Below are positions 53,573 to 62,899 of a stretch of DNA of 64,000 nt, in pieces (position 1 is the stretch's first letter; every line of letters starts with the position of its first letter). The notes beneath the pieces were generated by a model. It saw only the letters and a list, made by a program, of their open reading frames with translations, was not told where the DNA came from and did not search any database. Origin of the DNA: Streptomyces fradiae (GTDB lineage: Bacteria; Actinomycetota; Actinomycetes; Streptomycetales; Streptomycetaceae); contig NZ_CP065958.1 of the NCBI RefSeq assembly GCF_041270065.1, forward strand, positions 7,068,001 to 7,132,000, in the 5' to 3' direction. A program made the translations under genes and the position numbers.

Positions 53573-55162
53573 CTAGTCGGTGATCTCGATGGTTCCGTTC
53601 ACGGACTGCCCGTTCTGCCCGTTCTGCCCGTTCTGCCCGTTGGGCGCCGCAGCCTTGCGGCCGGAGGCGGAACCGGTACCGGCACCGGCCTCGGCGGCCC
53701 CGCCCGTCACGCCCCGGAGCAGCGACGCCAGGTCGACGCCCGTGGTGGAGCTGAGCAGTTCCATGCCCTGGGCGACGTTGTCGGCGACCGCGCGTGGCAG
53801 CCGGCCGGCGCCGTCGGTGGAGATGACGGTCATCTTGTCGACGGCGGCCAGCGGTTCGGCGGCCTTGGCGACCACCTGCGGCAGCACCTCGACCAGCATC
53901 TGCAGCACGGCCGCGTCGCCGTACGCCTCGAAGGCGTCGGCCTTCTTCCGCATCGCCTCCGCCTCGGCGGCACCCGTCGAGGCGATCGCGGCGGCCTCCG
54001 CGTCACCCTCCAGGCGGACTGCCTCGGCGATCGCGGCCCGGCGGGCCCGCTCGGCCTCACCGCGCTTGGCGCCCTCGATGGCCTCCGCCTCCGCGAGCGC
54101 CTGCCGGCGCTGCTTCTCGCCCTCACCCGTCAGCCGGGCCCGCTCGGCCTCCGCCTGGGCGGCCGCGATGGCGGCGAGCCGCTCGGCCTCGGCCTGCTTC
54201 ACCCGGCCGATCCGCTTCGCCTCGGCCTCCTGCTCGGCCTGGTAGCGGGCGGCGTCGGCCGGCTTGCGGACCTCGGTGTCGAGCTGACGGTCGGTCAGCG
54301 CGGCCTGCCGGGTGGCGACCTTCTCCTGCTCGGTCAGGATGTCCTGCTGCCGCGCCGCCTCGGCGAGCGGTCCGGCCGCGTTGGCCTGGGCGGCCGCCTC
54401 GTCCGTCTGCGCCTTGATCTCGGCCTGCTTCAGGTAGAGGGTCCGCTGCGCGACGGCGATCTCCTCCTCCGCCTTCAGCCGGGCCTGCTCGGCGGCCCGC
54501 CGGGCCTCCGCCTCCGCGATGTCGGCCTCCTGCTTGGCCCGGGCGGCCTCGGGCCGGCCGAGGTCCTCCAGGTAGGAGCCCTCGGTGGTGATGTCCTGGA
54601 TCTGGAAGGCGTCGAGGACCAGGCCCTGCCCGGACAGGCTCGCCTCCGCCTCCTCGGCGACCTGGCCGGCGAACGCCGCCCGGTCGCGGATGATGTCCTC
54701 CACGGACATCCGGCCCACGATGGAGCGGAGAGCTCCGGACAGCACTTCCTGGGTGAAGCCGACGATGCCGTTCTGCTGCATCAGGAAGCGCTGGGCGGCG
54801 GCCCGGATGGAGTCCTCGGTGCCGCCGACCTTGACGATCGCGACGCCTTCGAGGTTGGCCTTCACGCCGCGCAGGGTGACGGCGCCCCGGACCGCGACGG
54901 GGATGTGCCGGCTGGACAGGTCGAGGCTGAACTTCTGCTGCACGAACGGCACGACGAAGACTCCGCCGCCGACCACGACCTTCTGCCCGCTGTTGTCCGT
55001 GAAGACGCGACCGGTTTCCGGGTCGGTGGTCTTCTTCCCTCGTCGGCCGGTGATGATGAACGCCTCGCTGGGGCCCGCCACCTTGTAGCGGGTGACGACC
55101 GCGAGGGCCAGCAGCACGACGAGGACGACGATGCCCACGACGGACATCAGGACAGGGCTCAT
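53573..55162 (-). CDS. Flotillin-like SPFH-domain protein
   Basis: A 529-residue scaffold protein. One N-terminal membrane segment (residues 5-25), an SPFH domain (about 28-205), then a long Ala/Glu-rich coiled coil (about 210-410) and a C-terminal domain; the tail has an N-G-Q repeat (NGQNGQNGQNGQ). Flotillins organise membrane microdomains. It is in operon with the NfeD-like gene upstream, a classic partnership. A direct repeat GGCGTGGCCTAGTC occurs twice at 53546-53577, covering both this stop codon and that of the convergent antiporter. Confidence 0.9.
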   Translation of the reverse strand: MSPVLMSVVGIVVLVVLLALAVVTRYKVAGPSEAFIITGRRGKKTTDPETGRVFTDNSGQKVVVGGGVFVVPFVQQKFSLDLSSRHIPVAVRGAVTLRGVKANLEGVAIVKVGGTEDSIRAAAQRFLMQQNGIVGFTQEVLSGALRSIVGRMSVEDIIRDRAAFAGQVAEEAEASLSGQGLVLDAFQIQDITTEGSYLEDLGRPEAARAKQEADIAEAEARRAAEQARLKAEEEIAVAQRTLYLKQAEIKAQTDEAAAQANAAGPLAEAARQQDILTEQEKVATRQAALTDRQLDTEVRKPADAARYQAEQEAEAKRIGRVKQAEAERLAAIAAAQAEAERARLTGEGEKQRRQALAEAEAIEGAKRGEAERARRAAIAEAVRLEGDAEAAAIASTGAAEAEAMRKKADAFEAYGDAAVLQMLVEVLPQVVAKAAEPLAAVDKMTVISTDGAGRLPRAVADNVAQGMELLSSTTGVDLASLLRGVTGGAAEAGAGTGSASGRKAAAPNGQNGQNGQNGQSVNGTIEITD

Positions 55163-55257
55163 CGGAACCCCTTTCGATCAGAAACGAAACGTGAAGAAGG
55201 AAGACGCGAGGAACGGCGGAAGAGAGGAGCGCGGCGGAAGGGAGCGGCGGCGTACGG

Positions 55258-55770
55258 TCAGTGCTCGACCGGGCGGACGGCGACCGACGTCGGCGAGAGC
55301 ACCGACTCGACCCACACCTCGGAGCCGAGCGGCAGCGGACGGTCCGCCTGCGCCGCGTACTTCACCGGCTGGCCGCCCAGAGTGAGCAGCACCTCGCCGT
55401 ATCCGGCCCCGGCCCCCGGAATCGCGGTGACGACCCGCCCCGAACTGCCTGTCAGGTCCTCGCCCCGCGGTGCGGGCGCGTCGCCGTCGCGCATGAGCGC
55501 CCGGCTGAACCGCCAGGTCACCCACCCCACGCCGGCCCCCGCGACCACGCCCGCACCGGTGGCGGCCCCCGCCCCCGCTCCGGTGACGCCCGTCGTGAGC
55601 GCGCCCGTGAAACCGAGCGCGGACACGAAACCGGCGATCACCGGCAACGACAGAAACCCGTCAAGCCCCCCGCCGAGTCCGTCGAGGACCCCCTCCAACA
55701 CCCCGTCGAAGACCAGGCTCAGGACGAGCAGCGCGAGTCCGACGATGCCGAGACCAAGAAACCACGTCAT
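55258..55770 (-). CDS. NfeD-like membrane protein
   Basis: A 170-residue protein. Two to three membrane segments with glycine-rich stretches (residues 1-85) precede a soluble OB-fold domain with G-S-S-G-R-V-V-T, Y-G-E-V-L-L-T-L-G-G and P-L-P-L-G-S-E-V-W-V, as in NfeD1b proteins that partner flotillins. The flotillin gene follows after about 95 bases. Confidence 0.82.
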   Translation of the reverse strand: MTWFLGLGIVGLALLVLSLVFDGVLEGVLDGLGGGLDGFLSLPVIAGFVSALGFTGALTTGVTGAGAGAATGAGVVAGAGVGWVTWRFSRALMRDGDAPAPRGEDLTGSSGRVVTAIPGAGAGYGEVLLTLGGQPVKYAAQADRPLPLGSEVWVESVLSPTSVAVRPVEH

Positions 55771-55929
55771 GTCCCCGTCCCTTCGGCCATCATGCGCTGT
55801 CTGCCGTTACCGGCATCCTGGCATCGACCGGCGGTTCGGTTCACTGCCGGAGTCCGGCAGTGTTTACGCTTTCTTGATGCCGTGTTCCGTCCCGGGCGCG
55901 GGGTGCGGGGTGCGGGGTGCGGGGCGCGG

Positions 55930-57018
55930 TCAGAGGTCCCGGTCCGGCCAGCCGAACAGCCGAGCCCCGATCACGGCGGTCTGCAGGGTGTAGCGCTGGG
56001 TCGGCTCGGCCGGATCCGCTCCCGTCAGCCGGTGGATCCGGTCGAGCCGGTACGTCACCGCCCGCACGCTCAGCGAGAGCCGCCGCGCCGCCTCCGTGGT
56101 CACGCACCCCGAGTCGAAGTACACGGTCAGCGTCTCCAGGAGCGGCCCGGCCCCGCCACGGGCCTGCCGCAGCGGCCCGAGCACGGTGCGCACGAGATCG
56201 ACCATGGCCTGCTGGTCGCGCGCGAGCACGGGATAGACCAGCAGGTCCGCCGCGTACAGGACCGGGCCGTCCAGTCCCATCCGGTCGGCGATGTCGAGGG
56301 CGTTCAGGGCTTCCTCGTACGAGTGGACGACGCCGCCCGCGCCGGAGTGCGGGCGGCCGATCGCCACCCGGCCGCCGTCGGTCGCCGCGTACGCCTGCTT
56401 GGCGAAGAAGGTGAGGACGTCCGGCTGGTCGCCGGGCGCGACGCAGATCAGCCGCCCGTCCTTGGTGGTGAGCAGGATCCGGCGGGAGCCGAACCGGGCG
56501 AGCAGCGAGGACTCGACGGCCCGGGACACCGCGTAGCCGTCGGCGTACGGCTCCGGGCCCTGTGCTACGGCCACCGTGTGTGCGTGCGACAGGAGCAGCC
56601 CGAACCGCTCGGCCCGCTGGGCGAGCCGGCCCAGATCGCTCCGCCCGTACAGCAGGTCGTCGATGAACTCCCGCCGGGCCGCCTCCTCCTGACGCATCGC
56701 CAGCCGCTGGGCCCGCTCGTGGCCCTCCGCGAACGCGTCCACCGCCTGCTCGACCGCCGCGAGCAGCCGGTCGTGCTCGCCCCTCGGCAGCCCGGCCAAC
56801 ACCGTGCGCGCCGCGCCGAGATGCGCCCGCACGAGCGAACGCAGCCCGAGCCCCGCCTCCGCCGCTCGCTCCCCACGAGCCCGCAACGCGGCCAGCTCCT
56901 CCCGGCTCGCCCGCCGCCCGGTGGCGCAGATCCCGGCCAGGACCTCCGCGTACCCCTCCAGATAGGCGTCGTAGCACTCGTACGCCTCGACTTCCCCACC
57001 CGTCGCCCGCTCCGTCAT
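55930..57018 (-). CDS. PucR/CdaR-type helix-turn-helix regulator
   Basis: A 362-residue regulator. The N-terminal helical half contains A-R-R-E-F-I-D-D-L-L-Y-G-R; the middle is a GGDEF-like fold (A-I-G-R-P-H-S-G-A-G-G-V-V-H-S-Y-E-E-A); the C-terminus is the PucR HTH: L-L-E-T-L-T-V-Y-F-D-S-G, A-A-R-R-L-S-L-S-V-R-A-V-T-Y-R-L-D-R-I. Ligand and targets are unknown. GGAGGGG precedes ATG 57018. Confidence 0.85.
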   Translation of the reverse strand: MTERATGGEVEAYECYDAYLEGYAEVLAGICATGRRASREELAALRARGERAAEAGLGLRSLVRAHLGAARTVLAGLPRGEHDRLLAAVEQAVDAFAEGHERAQRLAMRQEEAARREFIDDLLYGRSDLGRLAQRAERFGLLLSHAHTVAVAQGPEPYADGYAVSRAVESSLLARFGSRRILLTTKDGRLICVAPGDQPDVLTFFAKQAYAATDGGRVAIGRPHSGAGGVVHSYEEALNALDIADRMGLDGPVLYAADLLVYPVLARDQQAMVDLVRTVLGPLRQARGGAGPLLETLTVYFDSGCVTTEAARRLSLSVRAVTYRLDRIHRLTGADPAEPTQRYTLQTAVIGARLFGWPDRDL

Positions 57019-57177
57019 CCACCCCTCCCGGGCCCGCCCCTGACGCGTCCTTGACGCGCGCTGACCAGGGTGCCACGCCCGTCGACGCAGGTCGGAGCCG
57101 GGTGAGGAAGCCGGGCGGGGTCTTCCGGGTCCTGGGTGTGTCCGCGACTCCGCCAGAGCTGCGGCTGGGTGGGGGCC

Positions 57178-57550
57178 CGGCGGAGCGTGGGCGCGTGGCG
57201 GCGCCGTACGGCCCCTGGGCCTTGCGGGCCCGCATGCCGAATGGGAGCACGCCCCCCTGGTGCCCGGCGGAGCGTGGGCGCGTGGCGGCGCGGTACGCCG
57301 GCGGGCTCTGCGGGTCCGGGTGGACCCGCAGGCCGAACGGGGGGCACGCCTTCCCGGCATCCCGGGCGAAGGCTGGGCGCGTGGCGGCGCCGTACGGCCC
57401 TTGGGTCCTGCGGGCCCGGGTGGAGGCCCACGCCGAATGGGGGGAACGCCCCCTGGCACTCCTGGCGGAGCCTGCGCGCGTGGTCCCGGCGTCGTGCGCC
57501 CCCTTGGCCTGCGGGCCCGGGCATACCCCCACGCCGCTTCCCCTCGGCCC
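57178..57550. repeat. Four imperfect tandem repeats of ~88-99 bp
   Basis: Units begin near 57179, 57267, 57366 and 57464 with GGCGGAGCGTGGGCGCGTGG or a close variant, continue through GGCGCCGTACGGCCC and a T-C-T/C-TGCGGGCCCG segment, and end in CCGAATGGGGG-type sequence. They fill the 600-base gap between the PucR-type gene and the PPOX gene. Several frames are open on both strands, but none shows codon bias or motifs; I regard the block as non-coding repeat sequence. Confidence 0.65.
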
Positions 57551-57627
57551 TGGCGGGCCTGGGGAGGGACCCCGAGCACTGGCCCGGATCCGAAGGCGAC
57601 GGGCAGCGGCAGCGGCAGCCGCGCGGG

Positions 57628-58128
57628 TCAGCCGTCGGCGGGCACCAGGCGGATGCCGGTGACCAGGTCGGGACGGATGCGCAGGACCTCGTCGTTGCGG
57701 CGGTCCGTCCATGGGCGGAGGAGCGTCTTGTAGCGGGCGGTGTCGGCGGGGTCGGTGACCGGGCGGCAGTAGCCGGTGACGACGACGCTCCAGCCGAGCC
57801 GCGTCGCGAGGTCGATGTCGTCCGCCTCGTACGCCACGACGACGCCCTCCGTGCCCGCCTCGCGCGCGTACGCCGTGAGGGCCGCGCCCTCGTGGGTGCG
57901 CAGCACCACGTCGCCGGCGTCCACCAGGTGGTTGACCGGTCGGATGGCGGGCAGGGCGCGGCGGGTGAAGACGATCCGCCCGAGCGGCACCGTCGCGAGC
58001 AGGCGGAGCGCCTCGTCGCCGTCCAGGTCGACCGCGCGCCGCCGCCCGGGGACCCTCGGCGCGGCCGGCGCGGCACAGGTCGTCCCGGCCTTCGCAGCGC
58101 TGCGGTCGCGGACTGCTTCGTCGTGCAC
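57628..58128 (-). CDS. PPOX-family flavin-binding protein
   Basis: A 166-residue split-barrel protein: L-G-R-I-V-F-T-R-R-A-L-P-A-I-R-P-V-N-H from the first strands, then W-S-V-V-V-T-G-Y-C-R-P-V and I-R-P-D-L-V-T-G-I-R. Homologues of this size belong to DevR-controlled dormancy regulons in actinobacteria. It is divergent from the DevR-like regulator gene, and the palindromic box at 58264-58281 lies between them. ATG 58128 is the likely start. Confidence 0.8.
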   Translation of the reverse strand: MHDEAVRDRSAAKAGTTCAAPAAPRVPGRRRAVDLDGDEALRLLATVPLGRIVFTRRALPAIRPVNHLVDAGDVVLRTHEGAALTAYAREAGTEGVVVAYEADDIDLATRLGWSVVVTGYCRPVTDPADTARYKTLLRPWTDRRNDEVLRIRPDLVTGIRLVPADG

Positions 58129-58263
58129 GGTGCCTGCCTCGGGCTCGCGGAGTCTGGTGCGTCCCGGGGGTGCCGGCCCCGGCCCCGAGGGACGGTCGGG
58201 TCACGGCGGAGCGGGCACCCCTGGTCGCGAACGAGAGTCGACCACGGGTCCGGAAGGTCCGGA

Positions 58264-58281
58264 CAGGGCCGTTCGGCCCTG
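58264..58281. promoter_or_regulatory. DevR-box-like palindrome (PPOX / devR divergent promoters)
   Basis: CAGGGCCGTTCGGCCCTG: 8-base arms around TT. The 14-base core GGGCCGTTCGGCCC recurs exactly at 61007-61020. Two weaker GGCCG-(A/T)-rich-CGGCC-type palindromes follow at about 58287-58305 and 58341-58360. Confidence 0.65.
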
Positions 58282-58396
58282 GGGGACCGGGGCCGAAGGG
58301 CCCGGTGGGCCGGTTGCCATACTGGCGCCCGTCCCGCGAGCGGCCCGGCCGAACGGCCCGGCCGGCCCTGCCTGCCCACCCTGTTCAGGAGTCCTC

Positions 58397-59131
58397 GTGA
58401 ACCCCCGCCCCCCTGTTCCGGCCGGCCGCCCCGGCGATCCCGGCGCGCCCGTACGGGTCTTCCTGCTCGACGACCACGAGGTGGTCCGCCGGGGCGTGCG
58501 CGACCTCCTGGAGGCCGAGCCCGACATCGTCGTGGTCGGCGAGGCGGCCAACGCCCGCGAGGCCCTCGCCCGGGTCCCCGCCGTACGCCCCGACGTGGCC
58601 GTCCTCGACGTGCGCCTCGGCAACGCGACCGGCGGCGACCACGAGGGCGTGGAGGTGTGCCGCGAGCTGCGGGCCGAGCTGCCGGACCTGGCGTGCCTGA
58701 TGCTGACCTCGTTCGACGACGACGAGGCCCTCTTCGACGCGATCATGGCGGGCGCCGCCGGCTACGTCCTCAAGCAGATCGGCGGCTCCGATCTGATCAC
58801 CGCGGTCCGCACGGTCGCCACCGGCCGGTCCCTGCTCGACCCGCGCATGACCAGCCGCGTCATGGCCCGCATCCGCGAGCCCGAACCCGACCCGGCGCCC
58901 GCCGCGCCCGGTGACCTCGACCGCCTGTCGCCGCGCGAGCTGGAGATCCTCGATCTCATCGGCCTCGGCCTGACCAACCGCCAGATCGCCGACCGCCTCT
59001 TCCTCGCGGAGAAGACCGTGAAGAACCGCGTCTCCGCGATCCTCGGCAAGCTCGGCGTCGGCCGCCGCGTCCAGGCCGCGGTGATTGCCGGCCGGCTGCG
59101 GGAGACCCAGGGGCGCACCGGCGGGGCGTGA
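58397..59131 (+). CDS. DevR/NarL-type response regulator
   Basis: A 244-residue response regulator. The receiver has acidic D25-D26, phospho-acceptor D71 (V-L-D-V-R-L) and a Lys in Y-V-L-K-Q-I; the C-terminal LuxR HTH is L-S-P-R-E-L-E-I-L-D-L-I through K-T-V-K-N-R-V-S-A-I-L. This is the DevR/DosR arrangement (extra segment after the receiver and K-N-H/R-V-S). GTG 58397 has AGGAG five bases upstream. The cognate kinase gene is convergent at 59161-60906. Confidence 0.9.
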   Translation: MNPRPPVPAGRPGDPGAPVRVFLLDDHEVVRRGVRDLLEAEPDIVVVGEAANAREALARVPAVRPDVAVLDVRLGNATGGDHEGVEVCRELRAELPDLACLMLTSFDDDEALFDAIMAGAAGYVLKQIGGSDLITAVRTVATGRSLLDPRMTSRVMARIREPEPDPAPAAPGDLDRLSPRELEILDLIGLGLTNRQIADRLFLAEKTVKNRVSAILGKLGVGRRVQAAVIAGRLRETQGRTGGA

Positions 59132-59160
59132 CCGGCCGGGCCCCCCCGGGCCCCTGGCCC

Positions 59161-60906
59161 TCAGACGGTGTCGTCCGCCACCACCAGCGGCACGCTCCAC
59201 ACGATCCGCGTGCCGTGTGTCGACGGCGCGTCCAGGGTCAGGGCGCCCCGGCACTGTTCCGCGCGTGAGCCCATGTTGAGGAGACCGCCGGTGGGGCGGG
59301 CCGGGCCGAGGCCGCGGCCGTCGTCGGTGACCGTGAGGACCAGGCGGTCGGCGGTGTCGGGGACGGCGAGTTCGACGTCGGCGCGGGTCGCGCGCGCGTG
59401 CCGGGCGACATTGCTCAGGGCCTCCGCGGTGACCGCGAGGACGTGCTCGGCCAGCGGCGGCGAGACGGTGCTGTCGACCGGGCCCGAGATCCGCAGCGAG
59501 GGGCGGAAACCCAGGTGCTGGCCCGCCAGTTGGACCGTCTCGGCGAGCCGGCGCCGCAGCGCCGGGCCGCGCCGGTCGTCGTCGGCCGTGCGCAGCTGCA
59601 GGATGGTCGAGCGGATGATCTGGATGGTGGCGTCGAGGTCGTCGACCGCCCGCCCCACCCGCTCCGCCGCCTGCTCGTCCGCGATCTTCCGCGTCGCGCC
59701 CTGCAAGGTCATGCCGGTCGCGAACAGCCTCTGGATGGCCACGTCGTGGAGGTCGCGGGCGATCCGGTCCCGGTCGTGGAGCACCGCGAGCTCCTCGGAC
59801 TCGGCCCGGCGGTGGGCGAGTTCGAGGGCGATGGCCGCCTGGTCGGCGAAGTCGTTGATGAGCCGGGTCTCGTCGCCGTCGAAGCCCGGCCGCCCGGCCC
59901 GCCGGCTCAGCCGCAGCGCCCCGCACACCGTCGCGTCCACCGGCAGCGGTACGGCCACCACCGGGCCGTGCTCCCCCTGGTCGTCGCCCAGGGGCAGGGC
60001 CCGCGGGTCGGTGCGTACATCAGTGGTGACGGCGGGCCGGCGGGCGTGCGCCGCGAGTCCGGACAGCGAGCCCGCGGCCGGGAGCACCGCCCCGAGGACC
60101 GCCCGCGCGCGATCGCCGTGCGCGACCCGTACGGCCAGATCGCCGTCCGTGCCGGTCGGCAGCAGCACGGCCGCCTGGTCGGCGTCGGCCACCTCCATGG
60201 CCCGCCGCGCGATGAGCCGCAGCACGTCGTCCGCGCCGGTGCCCGCGAGCAGCGCCCGGGTGATCTCGCCGAGGGCTTCGAGCCGGTGCTCGCGGCGCTG
60301 ACTGTCGTGGTAGAGCCGCGCGTTGTCGATGGCGATGCCGGCCGCCATCGCCAGGGCGGTGAGCACCGCCTCGTCGTCGGCGTCGAACGAGCCGCCGCCG
60401 CGCTTCTCGGTGAGGTAGATGTTGCCGAACACCTCGCCCCGTACCCGGATCGGCGCGCCCAGGAAGGTCCGCATCGGCGGGTGGTGCTCGGGGAAGCCGA
60501 AGCTGCTCGGGTGGCGGCTGAGGTCGTCGAGCCGCAGCGGGGCGGGGTTGCTGATGAGTTCGCCGAGGATGCCGTGCCCGCACGGCGCCGGGCCGATCCG
60601 CGCCACAAGGTCGTCGGCCAGGCCCACCGGCAGGAAGCTGGACAGCCGGTCGCCGAGGTCACCGTGGCCGATCACCCCGAGGGCGCCGTACTCGGCGTCG
60701 GTGAGGCTCACCGCCTCCTCGACGATGCTCCGCAGCACCTGGGGGAGTTCGAGGTCGCGGCCGAGGTCCATGACGGCGGCGAGCAGCTCGTGCATGCGCT
60801 CGGGGACATCGAGCCGCGGCCACGGCGGGCGCTCGGCGGCCGGGACGGGCGCGGGCGCGGGGGCGGGGGCAGGGGAGGGTTCGGGTGCGGGGGCGGTGTC
60901 GGTCAT
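59161..60906 (-). CDS. DevS-like GAF-domain sensor histidine kinase
   Basis: A 581-residue cytoplasmic kinase. After a Pro/Ala-rich start come GAF domains at about 57-199 and 222-363, a HisKA_3 dimerisation helix with phospho-accepting H387 (R-D-L-H-D-V-A-I-Q-R-L-F) and a HATPase domain. GAF-A keeps S-S-F-G-F-P-E-H-H-P-P-M-R-T-F-L-G (His at 141-142), the segment which in DevS/DosS carries the heme-binding histidine, so gas or redox sensing is likely. It should phosphorylate the convergent DevR-like protein. Confidence 0.88.
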   Translation of the reverse strand: MTDTAPAPEPSPAPAPAPAPVPAAERPPWPRLDVPERMHELLAAVMDLGRDLELPQVLRSIVEEAVSLTDAEYGALGVIGHGDLGDRLSSFLPVGLADDLVARIGPAPCGHGILGELISNPAPLRLDDLSRHPSSFGFPEHHPPMRTFLGAPIRVRGEVFGNIYLTEKRGGGSFDADDEAVLTALAMAAGIAIDNARLYHDSQRREHRLEALGEITRALLAGTGADDVLRLIARRAMEVADADQAAVLLPTGTDGDLAVRVAHGDRARAVLGAVLPAAGSLSGLAAHARRPAVTTDVRTDPRALPLGDDQGEHGPVVAVPLPVDATVCGALRLSRRAGRPGFDGDETRLINDFADQAAIALELAHRRAESEELAVLHDRDRIARDLHDVAIQRLFATGMTLQGATRKIADEQAAERVGRAVDDLDATIQIIRSTILQLRTADDDRRGPALRRRLAETVQLAGQHLGFRPSLRISGPVDSTVSPPLAEHVLAVTAEALSNVARHARATRADVELAVPDTADRLVLTVTDDGRGLGPARPTGGLLNMGSRAEQCRGALTLDAPSTHGTRIVWSVPLVVADDTV

Positions 60907-61004
60907 GGTGCTGCTGGCTCTCGTCCTCGTGCCGGGCGGGGTGGGCGGCCTCGGTGGCGTCGTTCCGATTCGGCAGCGTACGTGAGTGGACCGGGCCTGC
61001 CGGC

Positions 61005-61055
61005 AGGGGCCGTTCGGCCCTCCTTGCGCGGGCGCGGCGGGGACTGTTCGGCCCT
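61005..61055. promoter_or_regulatory. Two DevR-box-like palindromes (devS / ctaD divergent promoters)
   Basis: AGGGGCCGTTCGGCCCT at 61005-61021 has the same 14-base core as the 58264 site. GGGGACTGTTCGGCCCT at 61039-61055 is closer to the mycobacterial Dos box (GGGACTTNNGKCCC). The sites are about 34 bases apart, three helical turns, and lie upstream of both the kinase gene and ctaD. Confidence 0.65.
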
Positions 61056-61174
61056 GCACCGGCCGCGACGCGCGGACGAGCATGTGGGGCGGCCGGAGGA
61101 GGGCCGCGCCCATCCCCCGTGTGGGGCCCACCCTCCGGCCGCCCCCAGCAGCACGGAAGGAAGGTCGCCGTCCA

Positions 61175-62899
61175 GTGGACGAGGCACGCAGCATTCAGGT
61201 GAGGACCGTGGAGCCGCCGCTCCCGGGCCACCACCCGGCCACCGGCGAGGAGGCGCCCCGGCGTCGCCCCTCGTGGGTCTCCTGGCTCACCACCACCGAT
61301 CACAAGCAGATCGGGACGCTCTATCTCTGCTCGGCGCTCTTCTTCTTCGTCATCGGGGGTGTCATGGCCCTGGTGATGCGGGCCGAACTGGCCCGCCCGG
61401 GCACCCAGATCATGTCGAACGAGCAGTTCAACCAGGCGTTCACGATGCACGGCTCGATCATGCTGCTGCTGTTCGCCATGCCGCTGTTCACCGGCTTCGC
61501 CAACTGGATCATGCCGCTGCAGATCGGCGCGCCGGACGTCGCCTTCCCGCGGCTCAACATGCTGGCGTACTGGCTCTATCTCTTCGGCTCGCTGATCGCC
61601 GCCGGTGGCTTCCTCACCCCGGGCGGGGCAGCGGACTTCGGCTGGTTCCTCTATGCGCCGCTCTCCGACGCCGTCCACTCGCCGGGCCTCGGCGCCGACC
61701 TGTGGATCATGGGCGTCGCCCTGTCGGGCTTCGGGTCGATCGCCGGCGCGGTCAACTTCATCACCACCATCATCTGCATGCGCGCGCCCGGTATGACGAT
61801 GTTCCGGATGCCGATCTTCACCTGGAACGTGCTGCTCACCTCGCTGCTCGTGCTCCTGGTGTTCCCGGTGCTCGCCGCCGCGCTGCTGGCCCTGGAGTGC
61901 GACCGCAAGTTCGGCTCGCACGTCTTCGACGCGGCCAACGGCGGGGCGCTGCTGTGGCAGCACCTGTTCTGGTTCTTCGGGCATCCGGAGGTGTACATCC
62001 TGGCCCTGCCGTTCTTCGGCATCATCTCCGAGGTCATCCCGGTCTTCAGCCGCAAGCCGATGTTCGGCTACATAGGGCTGGTGGCGGCGACCATCGCGAT
62101 CGCCGGTCTGTCGGTGACCGTGTGGGCCCACCACATGTACGTCACCGGCGGTGTGCTGCTGCCCTTCTTCTCCTTCATGACCTTCCTCATCGCCGTACCC
62201 ACCGGGGTCAAGTTCTTCAACTGGATCGGCACCATGTGGAAGGGCTCGCTCTCCTTCGAGACACCGATGCTCTGGGCCACCGGCTTCCTCATGACCTTCA
62301 CCTTCGGCGGACTGACCGGCGTCATCCTGGCCTCGCCGCCGATGGACTTCCACGTCTCCGACTCGTACTTCGTCGTGGCCCACTTCCACTACACGCTGTT
62401 CGGCACGGTGGTGTACGCGATGTTCGCCGGCTTCCACTTCTGGTGGCCGAAGTTCACCGGCAGGATGCTGGACGAACGCCTCGGCAAGATCACCTTCTGG
62501 ACCCTGACGGTGGGCTTCCACTCCACCTTCCTGGTCCAGCACTGGCTGGGCGCGGAAGGCATGCCGCGGCGTTACGCCGACTATCTGGACGCCGACGGCT
62601 TCACGGCCCTCAACACCATCTCCACCATCGGGTCCTTCCTCCTCGGCCTCTCCTTCCTGCCGTTCTTCTACAACGTCTGGAAGACCGGCCGCGAGGGCGT
62701 CAAGGTCGACACCGACGACCCCTGGGGGTACGGGCGTTCGCTGGAGTGGGCCACCTCCTGCCCGCCGCCCCGGCACAACTTCCTCGTCCTGCCCCGCATC
62801 CGCTCCGAGTCCCCGGCCTTCGACCTGCACCACCCCGAGATCGCCGAACTCGACAGGCTGCGGAACCGTCCGCACGAGACCGCGGGCAGCGGCGCATGA
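61175..62899 (+). CDS. ctaD: Cytochrome c oxidase subunit I
   Basis: A 574-residue heme-copper oxidase subunit with twelve membrane segments. Heme a and a3 and CuB ligands are visible in [19 protein letters not shown] (His plus cross-linked Tyr), V-W-A-H-H-M-Y and [10 protein letters not shown]. It is an extra, solitary ctaD without other oxidase subunit genes here, adjacent to an oxygen/redox two-component system. GTG 61175 gives normal length; the ribosome binding site AAGGAAGG is 12 bases away, so later GTGs at 61199 or 61208 remain possible. Confidence 0.92.
   Translation: MDEARSIQVRTVEPPLPGHHPATGEEAPRRRPSWVSWLTTTDHKQIGTLYLCSALFFFVIGGVMALVMRAELARPGTQIMSNEQFNQAFTMHGSIMLLLFAMPLFTGFANWIMPLQIGAPDVAFPRLNMLAYWLYLFGSLIAAGGFLTPGGAADFGWFLYAPLSDAVHSPGLGADLWIMGVALSGFGSIAGAVNFITTIICMRAPGMTMFRMPIFTWNVLLTSLLVLLVFPVLAAALLALECDRKFGSHVFDAANGGALLWQHLFWFFGHPEVYILALPFFGIISEVIPVFSRKPMFGYIGLVAATIAIAGLSVTVWAHHMYVTGGVLLPFFSFMTFLIAVPTGVKFFNWIGTMWKGSLSFETPMLWATGFLMTFTFGGLTGVILASPPMDFHVSDSYFVVAHFHYTLFGTVVYAMFAGFHFWWPKFTGRMLDERLGKITFWTLTVGFHSTFLVQHWLGAEGMPRRYADYLDADGFTALNTISTIGSFLLGLSFLPFFYNVWKTGREGVKVDTDDPWGYGRSLEWATSCPPPRHNFLVLPRIRSESPAFDLHHPEIAELDRLRNRPHETAGSGA

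Noticed and set aside
50630..55993. A 1787-codon open frame on the plus strand
   Set aside because: It runs antisense to or out of frame with DUF4097, RHH, antiporter, flotillin and NfeD genes. Long antisense frames are normal in GC-rich DNA, and it shows no domain or codon-position bias of its own.
57178..57550. CRISPR array
   Set aside because: Repeats are long, imperfect and directly adjoining without unique spacers, and no cas gene is present.
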